NCBI RefSeq assembly: GCF_007341385.1
Contig: NZ_VJYD01000002.1
Location: 124,001-188,000, forward strand
Length of the DNA: 64,000 nucleotides
Source: Flavobacterium daemonense
GTDB taxonomy: Bacteria > Bacteroidota > Bacteroidia > Flavobacteriales > Flavobacteriaceae
Direction: 5' to 3'
The translations under genes were made by a program, and so were the position numbers. Under the pieces are notes generated by a model. It searched no databases, was not told the DNA's origin, and saw only the letters and a list, made by a program, of their open reading frames with translations. Shown here piece after piece: positions 1 to 7,499 of the stretch. Position 1 is the first letter of the stretch. Each line of letters starts with the position of its first letter.

Positions 1-545
1 CTGGATTTTATATTGCATTGATTGCGCTGGTTCTTGCCGTTACTGGTTTAACTTTTACCTACGAATGGGTTGGCGACGGAATTTACAAATCTTTCAATTT
101 GGGCGGAGACAAAACAGTCGAAACAAAATTACCTGTAATTGATACCACTAAATTCAAATCAATTTCTGTTAACGCGATTGACAAAGCTTTTGTCCAAACA
201 CTGCAACTCCAGCCAAAAGCTGAAATGTATTTTGTCATGGTGCCGCAACAAAAAAATGCCATTGTGAGTACGGGCGCCTATCCGCATACGCTGCGATACG
301 ACCAACAGAGTAATTATTACTTTCATCCTTCTGATGGAAAATTAATGAAAAGCCAGCCTTTTGATAAAAAAACCCTTGGATTACAAGTTGTCGAAATGAA
401 TTATGGAATTCACACCGGACAAGTTTTAGATTTGCCTGGAAAGATTATCGCTTTTGTAATCAGTTTGCTTGCTTCTGCTTTGCCAGTTACTGGTTTTGTA
501 ATTTGGTATGGAAGAAGAAAAAAATCTAAAAAAAAGAAGGCATAA
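1..545 (+). CDS. PepSY-associated transmembrane protein, C-terminal part (5' end outside window)
   Basis: The reading frame is open to the left edge, so this is only the last ~181 residues; an apparent TTG start at 18 is internal. Visible are one membrane helix at the left edge (GFYIALIALVLAVTGLTF), a periplasmic PepSY-like region of ~125 residues, and a last helix (IIAFVISLLASALPVTGFVIW) followed by a basic cytoplasmic tail RRKKSKKKKA. The block MNYGIHTGQVLDLPGK before the last helix is typical of the PepSY_TM (PiuB-like) family. These inner-membrane proteins are often found next to TonB-dependent siderophore receptors and are thought to take part in iron reduction or uptake. That context lies outside the window, so the role is inferred. 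Confidence 0.75.
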   Translation, partial: GFYIALIALVLAVTGLTFTYEWVGDGIYKSFNLGGDKTVETKLPVIDTTKFKSISVNAIDKAFVQTLQLQPKAEMYFVMVPQQKNAIVSTGAYPHTLRYDQQSNYYFHPSDGKLMKSQPFDKKTLGLQVVEMNYGIHTGQVLDLPGKIIAFVISLLASALPVTGFVIWYGRRKKSKKKKA

Positions 546-581
546 AAAAACCGTCCCCTTTTTTAACGGGACGGTTTTTTT
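545..581. terminator. Bidirectional intrinsic terminator
   Basis: Stem CCGTCCC (551-557) pairs with GGGACGG (568-574), flanked by an A-run on the left and a T-run on the right so the stem extends on both sides. It sits between two convergent genes and can serve both. Confidence 0.85.
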
Positions 582-599
582 ATAATTTGTCGAAATCAA

Positions 600-947
600 T
601 TAATTTCTGTTTGCTAAAGCATTTTTCTGTAAATTTTTCACTGAGCTAACTTTACTGTCAACATAAGCTACTTCTTTTAGACCTTCTTCATTAAAGAAAA
701 TCCAATTTCCAGTTTTTACTCCGTCTGTGTATTCTCCAACGGCTTTTTTATTTCCTTTTTCGTCATAAGATACCCAAACACCATCTAGTTTACCATCCTT
801 AAAAAAGCCTTCTTGCTGTACTTTACCATTTTCATAGTAATAAGTAGCTTTTACCTTGTTTCCAACGGCTTCTAATTCAGGTTTAGTTTCTTGCGCAAAC
901 ATCATTCCAGAGAACAACAACGCAGCTAAAATCACACTCTTTTTCAT
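600..947 (-). CDS. MORN-repeat (YwqK-like) exported protein
   Basis: A 115-residue protein. The start is set at MKKSVILAALLFSGMMFAQ, which gives a clean signal peptide; a longer frame to 992 adds 15 residues that do not look like a signal sequence. The mature part has MORN_2-type repeats of the form YYENGKVQQEGFFKDGKLDG, YDEKGNKKAVGEYTDGVKTG and FFNEEGLKEVAYVD. Databases often call such proteins 'YwqK family antitoxin' or 'membrane-binding protein', but nothing here supports a toxin-antitoxin role. A periplasmic or outer-membrane-associated location is expected. It has no operon partner: the gene on the right is separated by a terminator. Confidence 0.7.
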   Translation of the reverse strand: MKKSVILAALLFSGMMFAQETKPELEAVGNKVKATYYYENGKVQQEGFFKDGKLDGVWVSYDEKGNKKAVGEYTDGVKTGNWIFFNEEGLKEVAYVDSKVSSVKNLQKNALANRN

Positions 948-1071
948 ATCTGTAGGTATTAATGTTAAGAAATCTTTATCAAATATAATCAAATGTTTAC
1001 ATTAAAAAAACTTTTGCTTAACAATTTGGTAACATTGTGTAAAAACTTAACATTGGAAATCTTTTAAAAAT

Positions 1072-1101
1072 AAAAAAACCAGCGCTCAGGCACTGGTTTT
1101 A
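1072..1101 (-). terminator. Intrinsic terminator downstream of the TlpA-like gene
   Basis: AAAACCAG (1075-1082) pairs with CTGGTTTT (1093-1100). Read on the minus strand, the hairpin is followed by a T-run (complement of the A-run at 1072-1078). Confidence 0.65.
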
Positions 1102-1157
1102 TTGACATTTTATAAAAATTCAAATGTTACGATAACGTTATCGATTCTGTAAATAAT

Positions 1158-2153
1158 TTAGTTCAATAATGCATTCAACTGTTTATCCAACTCAGGATCA
1201 GAAGGTCTTGGCGCATCCGATTTTACAATATTACCCTTTGGGTCTACAATTATAAATCTCGGAATTCCTGTTACACCATAGTTAACAACAAACTCAGATT
1301 CCCGGTCTTTATCAGCAAATAATTGAACTCCTCCCAATTTTTTGTCAGTAACAAATTTCTTCCATTTTTCATTGTCTTTTGCCTTATCAATAGAAATGCT
1401 TACAAATTCAATATTTTTTCCGTGATATTTTTCTTCCATCTCTTGGAGATAAGGAATCTCAGCTCTACAAGGTGCACACCAAGTTGCCCAAAGGTCAATG
1501 TAAACATATTTTCCTTTTAAATCAGAAAGTTTTGTTTTTCCTCCGTTATAGTTTTCATAGTCAAATTCAGGCGAAGGTTTTCCGTTAAGCTTACTTGCCT
1601 TATAGGCACTTTCATAACGCTCAAGGGAGAATTGAGTAAAGTTCTTAAAATTACCAAGCATTGCAGTTACAAAAGCTGGATCAAATCTTCCTTTCTCTAA
1701 ACTTTCATTATCAGCTTTTTTCTTCGCTTCCAATAACACTTGAAATTCTGCTGGTTCTTTAGAAAAAGCCTCGTTTTCAAAATTTTCATTTCTCAAGGCT
1801 TGTTGCGCCAAAAAATTACTTTCATTTACACCTTTTCCACTGTAAACAATCGTTTCATCAAATTCTTTGGCATTCATAGTCAAATTTACCTCCGAATTAG
1901 GTTTTAAATACAATCTAGAAGATTCGGTCCCGTCAGAAAAAACATAAAATCCTTGAGGAGCATCAAAAGTTGCAGCAAAAACCTCTTTATTATTAATCGG
2001 AATAACTTGTTTAAAATTATCTTTTCCTTTTATAACTAAAGTGTCGCTATTTCTATTGGCGATTTTAGCTGTAAACTTTACTGAATTTTTGCTTTGACCA
2101 ATGATATTTAAAGCATTAAAAAGTACTAAACCTGCAACAAAAAGTTTCTTCAT
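1158..2153 (-). CDS. TlpA-like thiol-disulfide oxidoreductase with N-terminal DUF4369
   Basis: 331 residues. A signal peptide (MKKLFVAGLVLFNALNIIGQ) is followed by a DUF4369-like beta domain (about 25-130), a helical linker (130-190) and a thioredoxin/AhpC-TSA domain (about 195-331). The active site is W225-C-A-P-C229, a thioredoxin CxxC, and the cis-proline is in VTGIPRF. Family members work in the periplasm, typically keeping cysteines reduced for cytochrome c or outer-membrane proteins; the substrate cannot be read from the sequence. Immediately upstream on the same strand is a paralogue of exactly the same length that has lost both cysteines. A candidate -7 box (TAGATTTG on the minus strand, 2189-2182) lies upstream, so it is probably transcribed on its own. 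Confidence 0.9.
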   Translation of the reverse strand: MKKLFVAGLVLFNALNIIGQSKNSVKFTAKIANRNSDTLVIKGKDNFKQVIPINNKEVFAATFDAPQGFYVFSDGTESSRLYLKPNSEVNLTMNAKEFDETIVYSGKGVNESNFLAQQALRNENFENEAFSKEPAEFQVLLEAKKKADNESLEKGRFDPAFVTAMLGNFKNFTQFSLERYESAYKASKLNGKPSPEFDYENYNGGKTKLSDLKGKYVYIDLWATWCAPCRAEIPYLQEMEEKYHGKNIEFVSISIDKAKDNEKWKKFVTDKKLGGVQLFADKDRESEFVVNYGVTGIPRFIIVDPKGNIVKSDAPRPSDPELDKQLNALLN

Positions 2154-2181
2154 AATAGCGTAAGATTTGTTTTTAGCATAT

Positions 2182-2189
2182 CAAATCTA
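2182..2189 (-). promoter_or_regulatory. Candidate -7 box (TAGATTTG)
   Basis: Matches the Bacteroidota TAnnTTTG consensus on the minus strand, 29-36 nt before the start codon at 2153. A TTTG lies 14 nt further upstream. The paralogous gene has the same arrangement at 3278-3271. Confidence 0.4.
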
Positions 2190-2245
2190 AAGAATTAGAA
2201 CTGCAAAATTTAACAATTAACAAAAAATTTAGCATCATCTATGAC

Positions 2246-3241
2246 TTATTTTAATAAAGTCGCGAGTTGTGATTGAAGTGATAGTGAAGCTGGCTCCCAA
2301 GCATCAGTTTCTAAAATATAACCTTTTGGATCTATTAATACGTATTCAGGAACTTCTTTAATATTGCACTTTGTAATAAAATCAGATTTGAATCCGTGAT
2401 CTGAAAAAAGCTGAATTCCGTCTAATTTCTTCTCATTTATATACTTTTTCCATGAATCATGTTCATACTGTTCGTCTATTGAAACACTCACAAATACAAT
2501 ATTCTTGTCTTTATATTTGTCTACAATTGTTCTTATATACTTATATTCCTCCAAATATTTATCGTTCCAAAATGTCCAAAAAATTATATAGACATATTTT
2601 CCTCTAAAATCTGATAGTTTTGTTTTTCCACCTTTATGATTTTCGTATTCAAATTCGCTGGCACCTTTATTATTTAACTCACGTAATTTTGATCCATCTT
2701 CATATTCTTTCGATAATTCATTATAAAATGCCTCAAACACCTTTGTCATTGTATCTTTAAAACCTGAATCATAATTTCCGTTATTAATACCTTGTAAATC
2801 TGCTTTCTTCTCCTTTTCTACAAGAGATACAAAATCAAGACGTTCTTTTTTTAAAGCTTCGTCTTTAAATTTTTCGTTTTTTAAAGCATATTTTGCCAAG
2901 AAGTTATTTTCATTTACCTCTTTTCCTTCATAAAGAATGGTTTTCGAAATATCTTTTCCATCAAATGTTAGATTTATTTCAGCATTTGGTTTCAGATATA
3001 AATGCAGATAATTATTCCCATCAAATAAATCATAAAATCCTTTTACTACTTCGAAATTGGCTTCAAAAGATCCTTTTTTATTAATTAAAATCACTTTTTT
3101 AAAATTATCTGCTCCAGTCAAAACTAAACTGTCACTATTTCTATTTGAAATATTTGCGGTAAATTTTACTTTACCTTCAGATTGATTGCAACTGCTCAGA
3201 ATACTAAAAATCATTAAGGCTAAAACAAAGCATTTATTCAT
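2246..3241 (-). CDS. Redox-inactive TlpA-like lipoprotein paralogue (thioredoxin fold without CxxC)
   Basis: 331 residues from the start at 3241, chosen because MNKCFVLALMIFSILSSC gives a lipobox with lipid-modified C18; an upstream start at 3295 would bury it. Domain order is the same as in the neighbour (DUF4369-like, linker, thioredoxin fold) and similarity is obvious throughout, for example NRNSDSLVLTGADNFKK against NRNSDTLVIKGKDNFKQ. At the active site the neighbour's W225-C-A-P-C229 is W225-N-D-K-Y229 here, so both catalytic cysteines are missing. The proline of EVPEYVLIDPKG, matching the cis-Pro, is kept. The frame is intact and the fold elements are conserved, so it looks like a binding or scaffold protein rather than decay. 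It is probably outer-membrane anchored. Confidence 0.85.
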   Translation of the reverse strand: MNKCFVLALMIFSILSSCNQSEGKVKFTANISNRNSDSLVLTGADNFKKVILINKKGSFEANFEVVKGFYDLFDGNNYLHLYLKPNAEINLTFDGKDISKTILYEGKEVNENNFLAKYALKNEKFKDEALKKERLDFVSLVEKEKKADLQGINNGNYDSGFKDTMTKVFEAFYNELSKEYEDGSKLRELNNKGASEFEYENHKGGKTKLSDFRGKYVYIIFWTFWNDKYLEEYKYIRTIVDKYKDKNIVFVSVSIDEQYEHDSWKKYINEKKLDGIQLFSDHGFKSDFITKCNIKEVPEYVLIDPKGYILETDAWEPASLSLQSQLATLLK

Positions 3242-3270
3242 ATTTATTAATTTTTGGTTTTTGGTAAATT

Positions 3271-3278
3271 CAAATCTA
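3271..3278 (-). promoter_or_regulatory. Candidate -7 box (TAGATTTG) for the TlpA-like lipoprotein
   Basis: TAnnTTTG on the minus strand, 30-37 nt before the start at 3241, with TTTG 14 nt upstream. It shares TCAAATCTAAAGAA (plus-strand reading) with the paralogue's promoter region. Confidence 0.4.
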
Positions 3279-3373
3279 AAGAAATAACGATTCAAATTTT
3301 AACATTTGATAAAATATTTCAAATTTATGAGCAGCAACTTAGCAGTTTACTATATTATTTTATTTTTTGTGTT

Positions 3374-3399
3374 TACTTTTGCAATCTAAAATTTAGATT
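3374..3399 (+). promoter_or_regulatory. aspS promoter -7 box and palindromic leader
   Basis: TACTTTTG (3374-3381) matches TAnnTTTG. It is followed at once by the palindrome AATCTAAAATTTAGATT (3383-3399), which ends one base before the ATG. No convincing -33 TTG at normal spacing was found. Confidence 0.4.
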
Positions 3400-5151
3400 A
3401 TGTATAGAAGTCATAATTGCGGCGAATTAAACGCTTCAAATATCAATACCGAAGTTACGCTTGCGGGCTGGGTTCAAAAATCACGCGATAAAGGATTTAT
3501 GAATTGGGTCGATTTACGCGACCGTTACGGAATTACACAACTTATTTTCGACGAAAGTCGTACCGATAAAACTGTTTTTGAATTAGCCAAAACTCTTGGT
3601 CGTGAATTTGTAATTCAAGTAAAAGGAACTGTTATTGAGCGTGAAGCCAAAAACAAAAATATCCCAACGGGTGAAATCGAAATTTTAGTTTCTGAATTGA
3701 CGATTCTAAATTCGGCATTAACTCCTCCATTTACAATTGAAGATGAAACGGACGGTGGCGAAGATATCAGAATGAAATATCGTTATTTGGATATCAGAAG
3801 AAATCCGGTAAAAAACAGTTTATTGTTCCGTCACAAAGTAGCGATGGAAGTTCGTAAATATCTATCTGATTTAGATTTCTGCGAAGTTGAAACTCCTTAT
3901 TTAATCAAATCAACTCCAGAAGGAGCAAGAGATTTCGTTGTACCAAGCCGTATGAACGAAGGACAATTTTATGCATTACCACAATCTCCACAAACTTTCA
4001 AACAATTATTGATGGTGGGCGGAATGGATAAATATTTCCAAATCGTGAAATGTTTCCGTGACGAAGATTTACGTGCAGATCGTCAGCCAGAGTTTACTCA
4101 AATCGACTGCGAAATGGCATTTGTTGAACAAGAAGACATTTTGAATGTTTTTGAAGGTTTGACAAGACACTTATTAAAAGAAATTAAAGGCATTGAAGTA
4201 GAGAAATTCCCAAGAATTACCTACGATTATGCTATGAAAACATACGGAAATGACAAACCAGACATTCGTTTTGGGATGAAATTTGGTGAATTAAACGAAT
4301 TTGCGCAACATAAAGAATTCCCTGTATTTAATGCAGCCGAATTAGTTGTCGGAATCGCAGTCCCTGGAGCTGGAAATTACACTCGTAAAGAAATCGACGG
4401 ATTGATTGACTGGGTTAAGCGTCCGCAAGTTGGCGCATCTGGAATGGTTTACGTAAAATGCAACGAAGATGGAACATACAAATCATCTGTAGATAAATTC
4501 TACGATAATGATGATTTAGCAAACTGGGCAAAAGCAACAGAAGCAAATCCTGGTGATATGATTTTTGTACTTTCTGGTCCGGCAAATAAAACTCGTGCAC
4601 AATTATCTGCACTTCGTATGGAATTAGCAACTCGTTTAGGATTACGTAATCCTGAAGAATTTGCTCCATTATGGGTTGTTGATTTCCCATTATTAGAGTT
4701 AGACGAAGAAAGTGGCCGTTATCACGCAATGCACCACCCGTTTACATCTCCAAAACCAGAAGATATGGCTTTGCTTGAAACAGAGCCAGGAAAAGTTCGC
4801 GCAAACGCTTACGACATGGTTTTAAACGGAAACGAAATCGGTGGAGGTTCAATTCGTATTCACGATAAAGCTACGCAACAATTAATGTTCAAATATTTAG
4901 GATTTACGGAAGAAGAAGCAAAAGCTCAATTTGGTTTCTTAATGGACGCTTTCCAATTTGGAGCACCACCTCACGGAGGATTAGCTTTTGGTCTAGATAG
5001 ATTAGTTGCTATCTTAGGAGGTCAGGAAACTATTAGAGATTTTATCGCATTCCCTAAAAACAATTCAGGACGCGATGTAATGATCGATGCTCCTGCAGCA
5101 ATAGATGATGCACAGTTAAAAGAATTGCACATTAAAATTGATGCTATTTAA
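3400..5151 (+). CDS. aspS: Aspartate--tRNA ligase
   Basis: 583 residues, the normal size for a bacterial-type AspRS. It charges tRNA-Asp with aspartate in the cytoplasm. Domains in order: an OB-fold anticodon-binding domain (about 1-105, with [23 protein letters not shown]), the class II catalytic core, an inserted GAD domain (about 280-400), and the rest of the core. Motif 2 is C218[18 protein letters not shown] and motif 3 is G527-LAFGLDR534. The start is the first ATG, just after a palindromic leader. A strong terminator follows, so this is a single-gene unit. Confidence 0.98.
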   Translation: MYRSHNCGELNASNINTEVTLAGWVQKSRDKGFMNWVDLRDRYGITQLIFDESRTDKTVFELAKTLGREFVIQVKGTVIEREAKNKNIPTGEIEILVSELTILNSALTPPFTIEDETDGGEDIRMKYRYLDIRRNPVKNSLLFRHKVAMEVRKYLSDLDFCEVETPYLIKSTPEGARDFVVPSRMNEGQFYALPQSPQTFKQLLMVGGMDKYFQIVKCFRDEDLRADRQPEFTQIDCEMAFVEQEDILNVFEGLTRHLLKEIKGIEVEKFPRITYDYAMKTYGNDKPDIRFGMKFGELNEFAQHKEFPVFNAAELVVGIAVPGAGNYTRKEIDGLIDWVKRPQVGASGMVYVKCNEDGTYKSSVDKFYDNDDLANWAKATEANPGDMIFVLSGPANKTRAQLSALRMELATRLGLRNPEEFAPLWVVDFPLLELDEESGRYHAMHHPFTSPKPEDMALLETEPGKVRANAYDMVLNGNEIGGGSIRIHDKATQQLMFKYLGFTEEEAKAQFGFLMDAFQFGAPPHGGLAFGLDRLVAILGGQETIRDFIAFPKNNSGRDVMIDAPAAIDDAQLKELHIKIDAI

Positions 5152-5174
5152 GACTTTAAAATTTAAATTATACC

Positions 5175-5209
5175 AAAAAAGCAACTGAAAATTTCAGTTG
5201 CTTTTTTTT
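5175..5209 (+). terminator. aspS intrinsic terminator
   Basis: A 16-bp arm (A-run then GCAACTGAAA) pairs with TTTCAGTTGC and a run of eight T, beginning about 24 bases after the aspS stop. Confidence 0.9.
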
Positions 5210-5457
5210 ATTTTAAAAACTTTAAGAATAATTGCAAATTTCACACTTATAAGAATAAAAAATTCTTACAATTCTACTTTTTCATTTTACTGCATTTAAT
5301 GATTCTCAAATTATGGTAATCTAGATGAAAATTGATGCAGTAAACCACGTAAAAACACTGTAAATCAATAATTTTTACAAAAAATTAACACGTACATGTC
5401 TTTTGTATTAGTTAATATGTTACATTTGCTTTATTATAAATTATTATTACAATTACA
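5210..5457 (+). promoter_or_regulatory. Intergenic region and leader of the cold-shock gene
   Basis: This gene-free stretch holds two inverted repeats: TAAGAAT/ATTCTTA (5250-5256 and 5262-5268) and a perfect 10-bp pair TTTACTGCAT/ATGCAGTAAA (5286-5295 and 5335-5344). The best promoter match is TTG (5403-5405), 15 nt, TACATTTG (5421-5428); transcription from it would give a leader of only about 25 nt. A longer leader that includes the 10-bp hairpin, as in many cold-shock mRNAs, is possible but I see no matching upstream promoter. Confidence 0.45.
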
Positions 5458-5652
5458 ATGCGTACAGGTACAGTAAAATTTTTCAATGAATCTAAAGGTT
5501 ATGGATTCATTACAGACGAAGAAACAGGAAAGGACATCTTCGTTCACGCTTCAGGAATTAACGCGGAAGAATTACGCGAAGGTGACCGTGTAAGCTATGA
5601 AGAAGAAGAAGGAAGAAAAGGGAAAGTTGCTGCTAAAGTAGCAGTAATCTAA
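5458..5652 (+). CDS. Cold-shock domain protein (CspA family)
   Basis: 64 residues, a single five-stranded OB fold and nothing else. RNP1 is K13-GYGFI and RNP2 is DIFVHAS (26-32), the two RNA-contacting motifs. The family binds single-stranded RNA and DNA and melts mRNA structure, in the cold or as a general RNA chaperone. The C-terminal loop YEEEEGRKGKVAAKV is more acidic than in E. coli CspA (usual text VEEGRKGPQA). It is transcribed alone, with its own candidate promoter and a terminator behind it. Confidence 0.95.
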   Translation: MRTGTVKFFNESKGYGFITDEETGKDIFVHASGINAEELREGDRVSYEEEEGRKGKVAAKVAVI

Positions 5653-5694
5653 GAAAAATATAGCAATTTATTTTTTTTGCCTCTGAATGGTTTT

Positions 5695-5731
5695 AAAAAC
5701 GTTTCGATTAATTTCGAGACGTTTTTTTTTG
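5695..5731 (+). terminator. Terminator of the cold-shock gene
   Basis: AAAAACGTTTCGA (5695-5707) pairs with TCGAGACGTTTTT (5714-5726) with one G-U pair, then a T-run. Confidence 0.85.
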
Positions 5732-5832
5732 TCCAATTCTTAAAAAAATACTAAAAAAACCAATCCTTATTTATAATCAATAAAAATTACACACAAACAA
5801 GGTTTCATGGCATACTTATATCCCCCTTTAGT

Positions 5833-5863
5833 TTGTGATTTACATACCTGAAAGTTATCTTTG
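5833..5863 (+). promoter_or_regulatory. Promoter of the nuo operon
   Basis: TTG (5833-5835), 20 nt, TATCTTTG (5856-5863): a full match to the Bacteroidota pattern TTG-N17..23-TAnnTTTG. The predicted transcript start, near 5870, leaves about 25 nt before the ATG at 5896. It excludes the longer reading frame beginning at 5863, which helps decide the nuoA start. Confidence 0.6.
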
Positions 5864-5895
5864 TGGCTTATTCTTTAAGTAAAAATCACAAGTTT

Positions 5896-6261
5896 ATGCA
5901 ATCTGATCAATACAGTTACATTCCTATTTTAATGCAGTTCATTCTGGCTGTTGGTTTTGTGGTAGGAACTATTATAATTTCTGGAAAATTAGGCCCAAGA
6001 AGAACCTCTGAAGTTAAAGACAAAAACTTTGAGTGCGGTATCGAATCTGTTGGTAATGCCCGTATTCCTTTTTCTGTAAAATATTTCTTGGTAGCCATTT
6101 TGTTTGTATTGTTTGATGTAGAGGTAATTTTCCTTTATCCTTGGGCAGTAAACTTTAAAGATCTTGGCATTGAAGGAATGCTGAAAATGATTGTTTTCAT
6201 GGCTTTGCTTTTAGTTGGTTTTTTCTATATCATCAAAAAAAGAGCTCTAGACTGGGAATAA
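5896..6261 (+). CDS. nuoA: NADH-quinone oxidoreductase subunit A
   Basis: 121 residues from the ATG at 5896; an in-frame GTG at 5863 overlaps the promoter and is rejected. It is a three-helix inner-membrane subunit of complex I (helices about 9-30, 66-86 and 90-110). It carries the family blocks KNFECGIESVGNARIPFSVKYFL and LFDVEVIFLYPWA, whose acidic residues in helix 2 lie at the entrance of the quinone and proton path. First gene of the complex I operon, followed by an unusual 145-bp spacer with a 17-bp inverted repeat. Confidence 0.95.
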   Translation: MQSDQYSYIPILMQFILAVGFVVGTIIISGKLGPRRTSEVKDKNFECGIESVGNARIPFSVKYFLVAILFVLFDVEVIFLYPWAVNFKDLGIEGMLKMIVFMALLLVGFFYIIKKRALDWE

Positions 6262-6406
6262 TCTCGATTTTAGATTTTAGATTTCAGATTACACTTCTGG
6301 AATTAAAATTTAAACTCAAATGAATTTAATACTGATTTAAAAAATTGATTTTACTTTTTACGATTTCAAAAAATCTAAAATCTAAAATCAGAAATCTAAA
6401 ATAAAA
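6262..6406 (+). repeat. nuoA-nuoB spacer with long inverted repeat
   Basis: TTTTAGATTTTAGATTT (6268-6284) is perfectly complementary to AAATCTAAAATCTAAAA (6371-6387). The arms are built from a ~10-bp AGATTTT unit and enclose 86 nt. In the nuo transcript this would fold into a long A-U hairpin. There is no coding potential. Confidence 0.8.
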
Positions 6407-6955
6407 ATGAGCGATTCAAATGTAAAAATGGTTGCGCCACCTGAGGGAGTTGTAGGAGAAGGTTTCTTTGCTACAAAACTAAATGATGTTGTTGGTCTGG
6501 CACGCGCGAATTCTCTTTGGCCATTGCCTTTTGCTACATCTTGCTGCGGAATTGAGTTTATGGCAACAATGGCTTCACATTACGATTTGGCACGATTTGG
6601 TTCTGAGCGTGTGAGTTTCTCTCCTCGTCAGGCAGATATGTTGTTAGTAATGGGAACTATTTCTAAAAAAATGGCTCCAATTTTAAGACAAGTTTACGAA
6701 CAAATGTCTGAGCCACGCTGGGTAATCGCTGTTGGAGCTTGTGCTTCTTCTGGCGGTATTTTCGACACTTACTCGGTTCTTCAAGGAATTGATAAAGTAA
6801 TCCCTGTTGACGTTTATGTTCCAGGATGTCCTCCAAGACCAGAACAAATCGTAGACGGTGTAATGAGATTACAAGATTTGGTAAAAAGTGAATCTGTTAG
6901 ACGCAGAAGCTCTCCAGAATACCAAGAATTATTAGCTTCCTATAACATTTCATAA
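6407..6955 (+). CDS. nuoB: NADH-quinone oxidoreductase subunit B
   Basis: 182 residues; the peripheral-arm subunit that holds cluster N2, the last Fe-S centre before quinone. The ligands are visible as adjacent C46-C47 (ATSCCGIEFMA), C112 (VGACASSGG) and C141 (VPGCPPRPE), the usual N2 pattern. Length is normal. nuoC begins one base after its stop codon, so the two are translationally coupled. The N-terminal ~18 residues are variable, and the ATG is immediately preceded by the AATCTAAAAT repeat tract. Confidence 0.98.
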   Translation: MSDSNVKMVAPPEGVVGEGFFATKLNDVVGLARANSLWPLPFATSCCGIEFMATMASHYDLARFGSERVSFSPRQADMLLVMGTISKKMAPILRQVYEQMSEPRWVIAVGACASSGGIFDTYSVLQGIDKVIPVDVYVPGCPPRPEQIVDGVMRLQDLVKSESVRRRSSPEYQELLASYNIS

Positions 6956-6956
6956 G

Positions 6957-7478
6957 ATGGCTTTAGAAAATACCCTGATTCAAGATAAACTTATTGAAAC
7001 ATTTGATACTAATGTTTTCAATTTCCAGCAAGAAAGAGATATCTTTTCTATAGAAACTACTGCTGATAAAATCACAGCTTTAATTCTGTTTTTAAAAAAT
7101 GATGCAGATCTGCAATTTAACTTTTTGACAGATTTATGCGGCATTCACTATCCAGATAACGAACTAGATCGTCAATTTGCTGTAGTGTATCACATGCACA
7201 ACTGGATCGAAAACAAACGCATCAGAATAAAAGTTTATTTAGATGGTGAAAAGCCAGAAATCAAAACTATTTCAAATATTTTCCTGAGTTCAAACTGGAT
7301 GGAAAGAGAAACATACGACTTCTTCGGAATCAATTTTATTGGCCACCCGCAATTGAAACGTATTTTGAATATGGATGAAATGGTGTCTTTCCCAATGAGA
7401 AAAGAATTCCCAATGGAAGACAGCGGAAGAACTGATAAAGACGACAGATTCTTTGGAAGAACAACAACAAATTGCTAA
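6957..7478 (+). CDS. nuoC: NADH-quinone oxidoreductase subunit C
   Basis: 173 residues; the 30-kDa subunit of the complex I peripheral arm, which packs against NuoD and NuoB and carries no cofactor. The family signature ERETYDFFGINFIGHPQLKRIL is present at about 116-137, followed by FPMRKEFPMED. It stands alone here and is not fused to NuoD as in E. coli. Start is one base after the nuoB stop; nuoD follows after 21 bp. Confidence 0.97.
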   Translation: MALENTLIQDKLIETFDTNVFNFQQERDIFSIETTADKITALILFLKNDADLQFNFLTDLCGIHYPDNELDRQFAVVYHMHNWIENKRIRIKVYLDGEKPEIKTISNIFLSSNWMERETYDFFGINFIGHPQLKRILNMDEMVSFPMRKEFPMEDSGRTDKDDRFFGRTTTNC

Positions 7479-7499
7479 AAAATAATTCAACATTATAAA

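Noticed and set aside
600..947. MORN/YwqK protein as an antitoxin of a toxin-antitoxin pair
   Set aside because: It has a signal peptide and no adjacent small toxin gene; the database family name is not evidence for such a role.
4415..4729. 104-codon open frame on the minus strand inside aspS
   Set aside because: It lies entirely within the strongly conserved aspS frame and its product has no recognisable features; it is a shadow of codon usage.
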